DNA from: Hyphomicrobiales bacterium
GTDB lineage: Bacteria; Pseudomonadota; Alphaproteobacteria; Rhizobiales; Rhizobiaceae
DNA length: 64,000 nt
Reading direction: 5' to 3'
Assembly (NCBI GenBank): GCA_900468805.1
Contig: UEIF01000006.1
Location: 62,001 to 126,000 of the forward strand
The stretch's first letter is position 1, and every line of letters begins with the position of its first letter. Below, in pieces: positions 9,130-17,461 of the stretch. A program made the position numbers and the translations under genes. A model generated the notes under the pieces. The model saw nothing but the letters and a program-made list of their open reading frames with translations. It did no database searches and was not told the origin of the DNA.

Positions 9130-10016
9130 GCGCCATTGCCGGGACTGCTCGTCGAGGCCAGGGGCGTCGCCGTACGCGCATCGATGGATGGCGGTGGGGC
9201 GGACGCATCTTCCTCGTGTTCATGCTGCTTTATACCGCCTTGCCGATGATCTGGATGCTGATCACCTCGATCAAGTCCGGCTTCGCGGCCATGCAATTCC
9301 CGCCCCAATGGTGGCCGGACCAGCCTACCCTTGCCAGCTACGAGAAGCTGCTCGATCCGCAAAACAGCGTCGGCCAGGACTTCCTGCGCTTTTTCTGGAA
9401 CAGCCTTTTCGTCTCCACCACAACGACCATCCTTTCGGTGATCGTGGCAGTTCCTGCCGCCTACGCGTTTTCGCGCTTCACCTTCCCGGGCCGGAACTTT
9501 CTGTTCTTTGCCGTCCTGCTGCGCAACATGTTCCCGGCAGTGATCTTTCTCGTGCCGCTCTTCATCCTGATGCGCGCGATCGGGCTTGTGAACACCCATG
9601 GGTCGCTTGTTCTCACCTACCTCACATTCGGCCTGCCGCTGGCAATCTGGCTCCTCAAGGGCTTCTACGACAACATTCCGGTGCAACTCGAGCAGGCGGC
9701 GCGCATCGACGGGGCAACGCGGTTCCAGGCCTTTGTCCTGATCGTGATGCCGCTCTCGGCGCCGGGGATCATCGCCACGGCGATCTATTCCTTCATTGGC
9801 GCGTGGAACGAGTACATCTACGCCTACACCTTTCTGTCCAAGAACGAGCAGTTGACACTGCCGGTCGGCATCCAGCGCTTCTTCTCGGAAAATACAACGG
9901 ACTTTCCGGGCCTGATGGCAGCCAGCTTCATGATGAGCGTGCCCGTCGTGGTCCTGTTCCTCGTTCTGCAACGATACTTCGTACGCGCCCTTACAGAAGG
10001 CGCAGTCAAGCACTAA
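9126..10016 (+). CDS. ABC transporter permease, MalG/UgpE type
   Basis: A 296-residue permease partner of the preceding gene. It has a basic N-terminus, about six membrane helices, and the EAA loop QLEQAARIDGATRFQAFVLI followed by VMPLSAPGI. The late MalG-like signature is FIGAWNEYIYAYTF. The ATG lies inside the end of the previous gene (ATGA overlap). The next gene, the ATPase, begins 11 bases after its stop, so the transporter genes are one transcription unit. Confidence 0.9.
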   Translation: MSAIAGTARRGQGRRRTRIDGWRWGGRIFLVFMLLYTALPMIWMLITSIKSGFAAMQFPPQWWPDQPTLASYEKLLDPQNSVGQDFLRFFWNSLFVSTTTTILSVIVAVPAAYAFSRFTFPGRNFLFFAVLLRNMFPAVIFLVPLFILMRAIGLVNTHGSLVLTYLTFGLPLAIWLLKGFYDNIPVQLEQAARIDGATRFQAFVLIVMPLSAPGIIATAIYSFIGAWNEYIYAYTFLSKNEQLTLPVGIQRFFSENTTDFPGLMAASFMMSVPVVVLFLVLQRYFVRALTEGAVKH

Positions 10017-10027
10017 GGGAGTTGCCG

Positions 10028-11125
10028 GTGGCCCACGTGGTCCTCAAAGATCTGGTCAAGACCTATGGCAGCTTCAAAGCTGTCAACGACGTTTCGCTGA
10101 CGGTCAACGACGGCGAATTCGTCGCACTCGTCGGCCCCTCAGGCTGCGGCAAGACAACCACACTCAATCTTGTGGCGGGGCTCATCCCCATCACATCGGG
10201 CGACATCGTGATCGGCGACAGGGTAGTCAACGACCTCGACCCCAAGGACAGGGACATCGCAATGGTGTTCCAGAACTACGCGCTCTATCCGCAGAAATCG
10301 GTCTACAAGAATCTGGCGTTCCCGCTGCAGATGCGCAAACTGCCAAGCGACGAGATCGACAAAAAGGTCAGAGAAGCGGCGCGCGTGCTCGACATGACGC
10401 AGCTGCTCGAGCGCAAGCCGCGCGAACTTTCGGGCGGGCAACAGCAGCGCGTGGCGCTCGGCCGTGCCCTCGTTCGCGATCCGGCGGTCTTCCTGATGGA
10501 TGAACCACTCTCCAACCTCGACGCAAAGCTGCGCGTGCAGATGCGCTCAGAGATCAAGCGTTTCCACCAGGACCTCAACGCGACGATCATCTACGTGACA
10601 CACGATCAGCTCGAAGCAGTAACCATGGCCGACAGGATGGCGGTGATGAATGGCGGCTACCTGCAGCAATACGATACTCCGGCGCAGGTCTTTGCCCATC
10701 CGGTGAACATGTTCGTCGCCAGCTTCGTCGGCAGCCCGGCGATGAGCCTTGTTCCGCTGGAGGCATCGACGGCGAGCGGCAACACCGTGTTGACTAGCGC
10801 GGAGGGTTGGCGCCTCGAACTCTCACCGGAAAACGTCCAGAAGGTCGCTAGGGCAACAACAAAGAAGATCGTGCTCGGCGCGCGTCACTCGACGATCAGG
10901 CTGCATAAAAGTGCGATGCCGGGAAGCGTCCCTGCCAAGGCCTACACGGTAGAGCCCACCGGAGACGTCACTTTCGTGCAAGCCTTCCTGTCTGGCGCCA
11001 TCGTCAACGTCAGCGTGCCGCCGACCATTGCCGTGGCGCCTGATGAACAAATTTGGCTCGAGTTCGATCAGGAGCGGATGCATCTGTTCGACGGCGAAAC
11101 AGAAATGGCTCTCAAGGCCAACTGA
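10028..11125 (+). CDS. ABC transporter ATP-binding protein, MalK/UgpC type
   Basis: I choose GTG 10028, preceded by AAGGGAG; the open frame extends far upstream but the conserved protein begins AHVVLKDLVKTYG. The product has 365 residues. It shows Walker A GPSGCGKTT (Lys42), Q-loop MVFQNYALYP, signature LSGGQQQRVALGRAL, Walker B VFLMDEPLSNLD, and THDQLEAVTMADR with the switch His. After about residue 240 comes the C-terminal regulatory OB domain typical of the CUT1 sugar-import ATPases. It energises the two permeases just upstream. Confidence 0.92.
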   Translation: MAHVVLKDLVKTYGSFKAVNDVSLTVNDGEFVALVGPSGCGKTTTLNLVAGLIPITSGDIVIGDRVVNDLDPKDRDIAMVFQNYALYPQKSVYKNLAFPLQMRKLPSDEIDKKVREAARVLDMTQLLERKPRELSGGQQQRVALGRALVRDPAVFLMDEPLSNLDAKLRVQMRSEIKRFHQDLNATIIYVTHDQLEAVTMADRMAVMNGGYLQQYDTPAQVFAHPVNMFVASFVGSPAMSLVPLEASTASGNTVLTSAEGWRLELSPENVQKVARATTKKIVLGARHSTIRLHKSAMPGSVPAKAYTVEPTGDVTFVQAFLSGAIVNVSVPPTIAVAPDEQIWLEFDQERMHLFDGETEMALKAN

Positions 11126-11158
11126 GATCAGGCGGATGCGTGTGAAACGAGAGCGTGG

Positions 11159-12322
11159 ATGACTGCGAAGCTTAAAATCACGGCGATCAAGCCCTATCCA
11201 GTATGGGTAGGAACGCGCAACCAGATGCTGGTCAAGGTCGAGACCGACAACGGCATCTTCGGCTGGGGCGAGAGCGGCCTGAGCGGTCGCGAGAAGGCCG
11301 TGGCCGGCGCGATCGAGCACTATCGCGAATTTCTCATCGGCCGCGACCCGATGCAGATTGGTCGGATCTGGCAGGAAGCCTATCGCAGCCAATATTTTGA
11401 AGGCGGGCGCGTTCTGCAGGCAGCGATATCCGCCATCGACATTGCTCTTCACGACATCAAGGGCAAGGCGCTTGGCGTGCCGGCCTATGAACTGCTGGGC
11501 GGTAAGCAGCGCGACCGCATTCCAACCTTCGCCTCGACCGGTGACGAGGCCGAGGGCGATGTTGCTATCGAACGAGCTCGCGAACTACGCGCCCAGGGTT
11601 GGCAGGCGATCCGCTTTTTCCCCATCGGGCAAAGCAGCAGGGATATATTTGAGCCGCGGGAGTCGATCGGCGCTACCGCAACCATGCTGAACAAGGCGCG
11701 CGAGGCGCTGGGCGACGAGGTCGTCCTCGGCATCGACTATCATCATCGGCTGTCGGTGGCAGAGGCGGCGAGCTTCTGCAACAAGCTCGGCCGCGGGGTG
11801 CTTGATTTTCTCGAGGAGCCGATACGAGACGAAACGCCCGAGGCCTACGAATCCCTGCGCAGGATGACCGACATCCCGTTCGCCATCGGCGAGGAATTTG
11901 CCAGCAAGTGGCAATTCCTGCCCTATATCGAGCGTGGCATCCATCAGTTCAACCGGCTCGATGTTTGCAATGTTGGCGGGCTCACCGAAGCGATGAAAGT
12001 CGCTGGTTGGAGCGAGGCGCACTATGTGGACCTGATGCCGCACAATCCCTTGGGCCCGGTCTGCACGGCGGCGACCATCCATCTCGCCGCCGCGGTGCCG
12101 AATTTCGCCTGGCTCGAGACTAGGGCGCCCGAAGCAAAACTGGGCTTCGATAATTCCGAGTTCTTCCCCGTTCAACCCCGGCTCGACGGCCCCGACTATC
12201 CGGTCAGCGATCTGCCGGGGCTCGGCGTCGAGGTCAACGAAGAGGCGGTCAAGGCGGAGAGCTTTCGTTTCTGGGAAGCGCCTCACCTGAAGCGCCGCGA
12301 CAGTTCTGTCACCAACTGGTAG
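11159..12322 (+). CDS. Galactonate-dehydratase-like enolase-superfamily enzyme
   Basis: A fourth enolase-superfamily enzyme (387 residues), placed in the transporter operon 33 bases after the ATPase. The capping domain has TDNGIFGWGESGLSGRE and IDIALHDIKGKALGVPAYELLGG. Metal ligands are in VLGIDYHHRLSV, LDFLEEPI and AIGEEF. The late catalytic loop LMPHNPLGPVCTAA is the loop seen in D-galactonate dehydratases. It is therefore best read as a dehydratase making a 2-keto-3-deoxy sugar acid. Its separation from the other three paralogues suggests it acts on the imported substrate itself, or on the first intermediate (inference). Confidence 0.85.
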   Translation: MTAKLKITAIKPYPVWVGTRNQMLVKVETDNGIFGWGESGLSGREKAVAGAIEHYREFLIGRDPMQIGRIWQEAYRSQYFEGGRVLQAAISAIDIALHDIKGKALGVPAYELLGGKQRDRIPTFASTGDEAEGDVAIERARELRAQGWQAIRFFPIGQSSRDIFEPRESIGATATMLNKAREALGDEVVLGIDYHHRLSVAEAASFCNKLGRGVLDFLEEPIRDETPEAYESLRRMTDIPFAIGEEFASKWQFLPYIERGIHQFNRLDVCNVGGLTEAMKVAGWSEAHYVDLMPHNPLGPVCTAATIHLAAAVPNFAWLETRAPEAKLGFDNSEFFPVQPRLDGPDYPVSDLPGLGVEVNEEAVKAESFRFWEAPHLKRRDSSVTNW

Positions 12323-12343
12323 TTTCATCCACCGGAGTACAAA

Positions 12344-13090
12344 ATGACACATACGCCCGACATTACGCGACCGCCCAAGGAACTAATCGACGCGCTGAAG
12401 GAGATCGGCGCCGCGACCGTTGCCGGCACGCTTGGCCATATGGGCTTCCGCAATCCGCACATGGTCGGTCCCGTAGCGCAGAATCGCGGGAAGTCGATCG
12501 TCGGGCCTGCCCTGACGCTTCAATTCCTGCCGCAGCGGCCGGACCTTTTTAACGAGGGAGAATATGCAGATCCGGAGACGCAGCTGCACCGCCATGTGCT
12601 TTATCACGTGCAGGAGGGCGATGTGGTCGTCGTCGACGCGCGCGGCGACATGAGTTCTGGCGTCTTCGGCGATATGATGTCGACCTATTTCAAAGGCAGA
12701 GGCGGCGCTGGCATCGTGATCGATGGCTGCATGCGCGATCGGCCCAATGTCGAGAAGCTGGATCTGCCTTTATGGCTGCGCGGCTGGACACCCAACTATC
12801 ATGTCCAGACCGGCATCTATCCCAACGCCGTCAACGTCCCGATTGCCTGCGGCGGTGTCACGGTCATCCCCGGAGACATCATCGTCGCCGACGATGATGG
12901 CGTGGTGATGCTTCCGGTCGCAATGGCCTCGAAGGTTATCGAAGAATCGCAAAAGCATCACGATTGGGAGGAATTCTCGCGCGCGAAGCTTATGGGGGGC
13001 GGGTCGTTGCAGCGCTACTATCCGCTCCATGACGATGCTCGCGGAGAGTACGAAGAGTGGCGCAAAACAAACCGCTTGGGAACGACTTAG
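12344..13090 (+). CDS. RraA-family protein, probable HMG/2-keto acid aldolase
   Basis: A 248-residue member of the RraA/LigK fold family. The diagnostic loops are VVVDARGDMSSGVFGDMMST and GGAGIVIDGCMRDRP. The Gly-rich loop and the Arg-Asp of CMRDRP correspond to the pyruvate and metal-binding positions in 4-hydroxy-4-methyl-2-oxoglutarate aldolases. In sugar-acid operons such proteins usually cleave or decarboxylate a keto-acid product; RNase E inhibition, after which the family is named, is unlikely here. It ends the rightward operon, 21 bases after the dehydratase, and would act on its 2-keto product (inference). Confidence 0.82.
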   Translation: MTHTPDITRPPKELIDALKEIGAATVAGTLGHMGFRNPHMVGPVAQNRGKSIVGPALTLQFLPQRPDLFNEGEYADPETQLHRHVLYHVQEGDVVVVDARGDMSSGVFGDMMSTYFKGRGGAGIVIDGCMRDRPNVEKLDLPLWLRGWTPNYHVQTGIYPNAVNVPIACGGVTVIPGDIIVADDDGVVMLPVAMASKVIEESQKHHDWEEFSRAKLMGGGSLQRYYPLHDDARGEYEEWRKTNRLGTT

Positions 13091-13248
13091 TCAATGGAAC
13101 ACTCTAAACGGGTGGCGGACTTTCGGGGGTAGCGCCGGCGTTTACACAAAAAGCACGAAGTCGAATTTCGCTGTGGACACCTGCTGTGGCCCAGACAACG
13201 CCCACTTTGTGTAACTGCATCGCAATATTTGACGTGTAGCCTAGGGCA

Positions 13249-15003
13249 ATGTTCTGGCACGTCGTCCGAAAAGCGCTTTCGAAAATTGTGCTGAGCCTCG
13301 TGCTGTTGGCATCATTGCATGCGACACAGGTTGGGGCTGCTGAATCTATTGAGATTCAAAGTTCTTGCTGGGCGTCCGGCAGTTTGTCGGAGGACCTTGT
13401 CACCATTGTTCACTCGCCCGCACGCTGGAATTGCCGGGATCGGGCCTACTCGCTTGAAGGCGAGCGGGCGTTTCTACGTTTTGAAATCGGTCCCGATGAT
13501 GCCCTTCCACAATATGTCTTTTCCAGAAGAAGCGCACTCGAGAAAGTGCATCTGCTGGCGATCGACCGGAACGGCGAAGTGTACCAAGCCTCGTTTCCTG
13601 CGGGCGACCTGCCCAGCTCTCTGCGTGGCGGATATTTCAAAGCTCCTCTACCGGGCGTAACCCGCGACACGCAACAAGTTGTCGTTGCTTTCGATTTGCC
13701 AAGCCACCGGATGACGCTGGAAAGAGCTTATCTGTCACCGTCTGATGTGGCCGTCAGCCCCGATTTTTTGCGCTCACTGGTGTTTCTTGCCGTCCTTGCC
13801 GGCATGCTGTCCATGCCGCTCATTTTCAACGCTGCCTTTTATCGAGTCCTGCGCGAGCCCTTCGTGCTTTGGCATTCCGCGCTCACGCTCTCGTTGCTAG
13901 CGACGATCCTGACCTCATCGGAACTTGCAGTCGTGCTCTTCGATCCGCCGGCGATGACGCTGAGCTGGATGACGACCATGATCTTCGGCCTCACCGTTGC
14001 GTCAGGGGCGTTGTTTACCCACAGCTTCATCGAACCAAACCATATGCATCCCTTGCTTCGGCGGGCACTCATTTATTGCGCCGTTTGGGCAATGCTCCTA
14101 AGTGCATTTCACGCAGCTTTCCCCTTTGTTGCACGCCCCATTCAGTCAACTGCCTACACCGCAGCTTTCGCGCCGGTGCTGGTCATTTTCTTCTTGTCGG
14201 TTGCCGACGCACTTCGGCGCGGCAGTCGAGCCGCAAAGTTTCAGGCAATCGGTTATATACCAATGATTGCGTCCGGCCTGGTGCGCCTGATCACAGGCGT
14301 AGTTCCATGGCTGGAGAGCAATGATGCGATGCTCCTGTTTTATCTGGGTTGTGCATGCGAAGTCCTGTTCACCACACTTGGCGTTGCCGATCGTTTCATG
14401 ACGATCCGGCGCCAACGAGACAAGGCACGCTTTGAAGCTGATGCTCTGAAGAGTATTTCCGAACGTGACGCTCTGACCGGACTGCTCAATCGCCGGGCGA
14501 TCGAACAGAATTTCGAAAAGTACCGCAATGAGGGCTACAGCGCGCTTGCCGTGCTCGACCTCGACCACTTCAAGGCAATCAATGATGCTCACGGCCACGG
14601 GACCGGCGACGCGGTACTGAAGGCCGTGGGTGAGGCCCTCCAAACGGACCCGCAAATTCATGCGTTTCGCCTCGGCGGCGAGGAATTCGTGCTGCTCGTG
14701 CGCGGCGAGGATGCCCAATTGCGGGCCGAACGCCGCAGGCAAGCGATCCCCTCTGCCGTTGCAAACGCAGTTCCAGGCCTCGGCCATCCCGTTACTGCCA
14801 GCATGGGCATTTCGGATGCGCCGCCTAATGCAGATGTAAGGTTCACGGAGCTTTATAAACAAGCAGACAAGCTACTTTATGATGCCAAACTTTCCGGGCG
14901 TAATCGATCCAAATCAACGCTCTCGCAGAGGCCGAGGGATGATACGAATTCAATGATCGACGGTGCAGCCAAGCCCGCGCGATCAGAGCATCTGAGCTCT
15001 TGA
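13249..15003 (+). CDS. Membrane-bound diguanylate cyclase (7TM-type sensor plus GGDEF)
   Basis: The 584-residue protein begins with a signal peptide (to about residue 30). A periplasmic domain (about 31-175) follows, then seven or so helices (about 178-385, from FLRSLVFLAVLAGMLSMPLI) resembling 7TMR-DISM receptors, and a cytoplasmic GGDEF domain (about 400-560). The active-site motif is intact as RLGGEEF (GGEEF at 476-480), and the metal/nucleotide segment LDLDHFKAINDAHGH is present. There is no RxxD inhibitory site five residues upstream (the sequence is QIHAFRL), so product inhibition may be absent. Probably makes c-di-GMP in response to an external signal. It is a single-gene unit. Confidence 0.88.
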   Translation: MFWHVVRKALSKIVLSLVLLASLHATQVGAAESIEIQSSCWASGSLSEDLVTIVHSPARWNCRDRAYSLEGERAFLRFEIGPDDALPQYVFSRRSALEKVHLLAIDRNGEVYQASFPAGDLPSSLRGGYFKAPLPGVTRDTQQVVVAFDLPSHRMTLERAYLSPSDVAVSPDFLRSLVFLAVLAGMLSMPLIFNAAFYRVLREPFVLWHSALTLSLLATILTSSELAVVLFDPPAMTLSWMTTMIFGLTVASGALFTHSFIEPNHMHPLLRRALIYCAVWAMLLSAFHAAFPFVARPIQSTAYTAAFAPVLVIFFLSVADALRRGSRAAKFQAIGYIPMIASGLVRLITGVVPWLESNDAMLLFYLGCACEVLFTTLGVADRFMTIRRQRDKARFEADALKSISERDALTGLLNRRAIEQNFEKYRNEGYSALAVLDLDHFKAINDAHGHGTGDAVLKAVGEALQTDPQIHAFRLGGEEFVLLVRGEDAQLRAERRRQAIPSAVANAVPGLGHPVTASMGISDAPPNADVRFTELYKQADKLLYDAKLSGRNRSKSTLSQRPRDDTNSMIDGAAKPARSEHLSS

Positions 15004-15499
15004 GCGGATGAACCAACGGCCACTGGCTCCTAACCGCTTGGCCAGGGGCAAGGCGGCACATCCCACACCGAGAAACGCAAGCGATGCAGGGCAACGAACG
15101 CTTACTTCACTTGCATCCCTGGCGAAGTACGCCGCCGCTTCCCTAAGAAACTGATCCTTCAGCGGGCATGACCTCAAGCTGATAGCCCAAAGACCAGGCG
15201 CGGCGCTGCAGATTGGTTAGCACACGACAACGATGCCGCTCATCATAGATCGCAGCGCCCGAATCCCGGTAAACCATTCCAAATCGGAGAGCGTCGTAAA
15301 AACAGAACGGCAATCTTGCGTGCCGATCCTTCCAGCCAGACGCCGATAGAATCGGACTTAGCGCAGTATCGCTTCGGCCGATGTGGTTGTCGCCAATCGC
15401 AACAATGCAGCCGCTCGACTGGATGATCGACGGGTTCGCGACGAAAGCATCTTGCCCCCCGAGATCTTGTTGCCGGGCGCGAGGCGCGGCCATCCGAGG

Positions 15500-15595
15500 C
15501 TTATCGTTGACGGACTAGAAAATGCTCCGGAAGCTCTCCCTGGTCTTCTGAAAGGAAAGAACCTCAGAAAGCTGATCGTGCGCGTAGCACCCTGA
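15500..15595 (+). pseudogene. C-terminal relic of a CurA-type NADPH-dependent oxidoreductase
   Basis: In one frame the bases encode LIVDGLENAPEALPGLLKG and then KNLRKLIVRVAP before a stop. This is the characteristic end of medium-chain NADPH-dependent reductases of the CurA/leukotriene B4 dehydrogenase group (DGLENAPEA.. GLL.GKN.GK..V.V). Upstream in frame there is no reductase sequence, so only about 31 codons remain. It marks a deletion or insertion scar. Confidence 0.5.
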
Positions 15596-15699
15596 TGCAT
15601 CGCCTTGGCGTATCTATTTCGCGATGCGGTTCTTTTTGCTCGTTGTCGAAACAGAACAAAAAGCCAATCCCGCAGAAGCGGATGCTGGAGCACGTATAT

Positions 15700-15716
15700 T
15701 CTATGAAAAATATAGA
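15700..15716. promoter_or_regulatory. Short inverted repeat upstream of the SsuA-like gene
   Basis: TCTAT (15700-15704) and ATAGA (15712-15716) flank an A-rich centre, about 35 bases before the start codon, within an A/T-rich promoter region. It may be part of the promoter or a regulator site. The half-sites are only five bases, so chance cannot be excluded. Confidence 0.3.
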
Positions 15717-15751
15717 GACGCTTTAATTTAGCCTCGTCTGTTCCGGAGGCT

Positions 15752-16708
15752 ATGATGAAGATCACAAGACGCGCTTTCACTGCGGTGGTGGCAGGTGCCA
15801 TCGCGACACCGTTGACGCATGTTCGACTGGCTGGTGCGGCCGAAAAGGTCGTACGTATCGGCTATCAGAAATATGGAACGCTGGTACTTCTCAAGGGCAA
15901 AGGCACGCTGGAGAAGAAACTTGAATCCATCGGCTACAAGGTTGAATGGACCGAGTTTCCAGGCGGTCCGCAGCTGCTCGAGGCCCTGAACGCTGGCGCC
16001 GTCGATTTCGGATCGACCGGCGAAACGCCGCCGATCTTCGCCCAGGTCGCCAATGCGCCGCTTGTCTACATCGCACACGAGCCGCCCGCCCCGCGCGGCG
16101 AAGCCATACTTGTCCCGAAGGACAGTCCCATCAAGTCCGTCGCGGAACTGAAAGGCAAGAAGGTCGCCTTCAACAAGGGCTCGAACGTGCATTACCTGCT
16201 CGTCAAGGCGCTCGAAGAAGCCGGCTTGACCTATGAGGACGTGGAATCATCCTTTCTCGCCCCGGCCGACGGCCGCGCAGCCTTCGAAAAGGGCGCGGTG
16301 GATGCATGGGTCATCTGGGATCCCTTCCAGGCAGCGGCGGAAGTCGCAATCGAAGCGCGAGAACTCAAGAACGGCGAAGGCCTCGTTCCCAATCACCAGT
16401 TCTATCTCGGCACCGAGGCGCTGGTCGACGACCACGCGGAGGCGATCGATGTCTTGATCGACGCCATTGCCGAGATTGACGAATGGACCAAGTCCGACAT
16501 CGCGGCTGCGGCTGCGGAGCTATCACCGTCGGTCGGCATCCCCGAACCGGTCCTCGTCAAGGCGCTCGAACGTCAGTCCTATGGAGTCAAGAGCCTGGAT
16601 GACTCCGTCGTAGCGCAACAGCAGAGCATCGCCGATACCTTTTTCAAGCTCAAGCTCATTCCGAAGGAAGTGACGATTGCGGGCGTTGTCCGCAAGGGTA
16701 AGGCGTGA
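15752..16708 (+). CDS. ssuA: Aliphatic sulfonate ABC transporter substrate-binding protein, SsuA-like (no transporter partners here)
   Basis: A 318-residue periplasmic binding protein with a twin-arginine-like signal (ITRRAFTAVVAGAIATPLTH). The fold motifs of the SsuA/NrtA/TauA family follow: RIGYQKYGTLVLLKGKGTLE (about 36), GPQLLEALNAGAVDFGSTGE (about 75), KGKKVAFNKGSNVHYLLVKA and VDAWVIWDPFQ. GDxGxTGETPP-like ligand loops match sulfonate binders best. RBS CCGGAGG precedes ATG 15752; ATG 15755 is equally possible. No permease or ATPase follows, so it must work with components encoded elsewhere or be a leftover of a larger locus. Confidence 0.82.
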   Translation: MMKITRRAFTAVVAGAIATPLTHVRLAGAAEKVVRIGYQKYGTLVLLKGKGTLEKKLESIGYKVEWTEFPGGPQLLEALNAGAVDFGSTGETPPIFAQVANAPLVYIAHEPPAPRGEAILVPKDSPIKSVAELKGKKVAFNKGSNVHYLLVKALEEAGLTYEDVESSFLAPADGRAAFEKGAVDAWVIWDPFQAAAEVAIEARELKNGEGLVPNHQFYLGTEALVDDHAEAIDVLIDAIAEIDEWTKSDIAAAAAELSPSVGIPEPVLVKALERQSYGVKSLDDSVVAQQQSIADTFFKLKLIPKEVTIAGVVRKGKA

Positions 16709-17461
16709 TGCCCATCTTCAAGAATTGAACAGCCGGATCCAGCGAGAAGGCTTGGCTGCCTTCTCGCATGTTGCCTTCGGTCGGATAGGGATCGAACGGC
16801 TCGTGGCCAAGGATCGTCGATGTGATGATCTGCGACAGCGGTGCAGCTGCGATCGGGCCGCCCTGAACCTGGATAAGGTGCGCGCGGTTCCCTCGTACGG
16901 CATAGCCAACTCCGCGCCGGCACCGCGCCACCACCCTTCTTCCCTGGGATGTTTGGTTGCAGATCCAGAAGTTTCGCGCGACACAGGGATCGCCGCCACA
17001 TCATGCGGTCTTCATCGGAGCTGAGGGTACCGAACGCGGCTATCTGAGGTTCCACGTCCAACCGTCCGAAAACTGGTCCACCTCGGCACAGCGAACGGTC
17101 ATCATCGGTGATCTGGTTGCGGATGCTAACATGCTTGGAGGGGCTGATGGAGCACCTCCTCTCACAGGATTTCCTCCACACCGTCATCCTGCCGTCACGC
17201 CCCGTCGACGATCTGTTGCAGCTTCTCATCAGCGATCCGCAGGCGATCAAGACTTTCGAAACATCGCGATGAAAGCTGGATCAGGCGTTGCACCTGGAGA
17301 AGTTCCTAAACGAACGAACCTATGGGCGCGACGGCCGTGTTGTCTTCAGGCTTAGATGCGGTCCATGCTGAAAACAGTGGAGCCCTGGTCCTTATCTGGC
17401 AGCGGTGCAGTTCGGAGCGACGAAAAGCCCGCCTTGGGGCTGTCGCTGCAGACGTCCCGGT
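16709..17461. other. Stretch without a supported gene, after the orphan binding protein
   Basis: About 750 bases with only short overlapping frames in all directions. A minus-strand frame around 16780-16930 reads APLSQIITSTILGHEPFDPY, which faintly recalls the tail of FAD-dependent oxidoreductases. A plus-strand frame at 17147 reads MEHLLSQDFLHTVILPSRPV. Neither can be assigned. The loss of ssuB/ssuC-type genes after the SsuA-like gene would fit decay here, but no remnants of them are recognisable. Confidence 0.4.

Larger units (their letters stand above)
15004..15751. other. Decayed intergenic stretch with gene relics
   Basis: No intact gene is visible. On the minus strand, roughly 15143-15350, the open frame ends in YDERHRCRVLTNLQRRAWSL, which looks like the C-terminus of a transposase (IS110-like, weak). 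On the plus strand a reductase tail is present (separate entry at 15500). The last 100 bases are A/T-rich and carry the promoter of the binding-protein gene at 15752. Confidence 0.45.

Noticed and set aside
9081..10013. 310-codon minus-strand frame opposite the MalG-like permease
   Set aside because: Rich in His, Arg, Glu and Asp as expected for the antisense of membrane-helix codons; no RBS.
9116..10027. Extended 669-residue reading frame before the MalK-like ATPase
   Set aside because: It reads through the second permease gene in another phase; the ATPase has a good RBS and GTG start at 10028.
16579..17250. 223-codon minus-strand frame after the SsuA-like gene
   Set aside because: It overlaps the end of ssuA, has no recognisable motif and a composition of random high-GC sequence.
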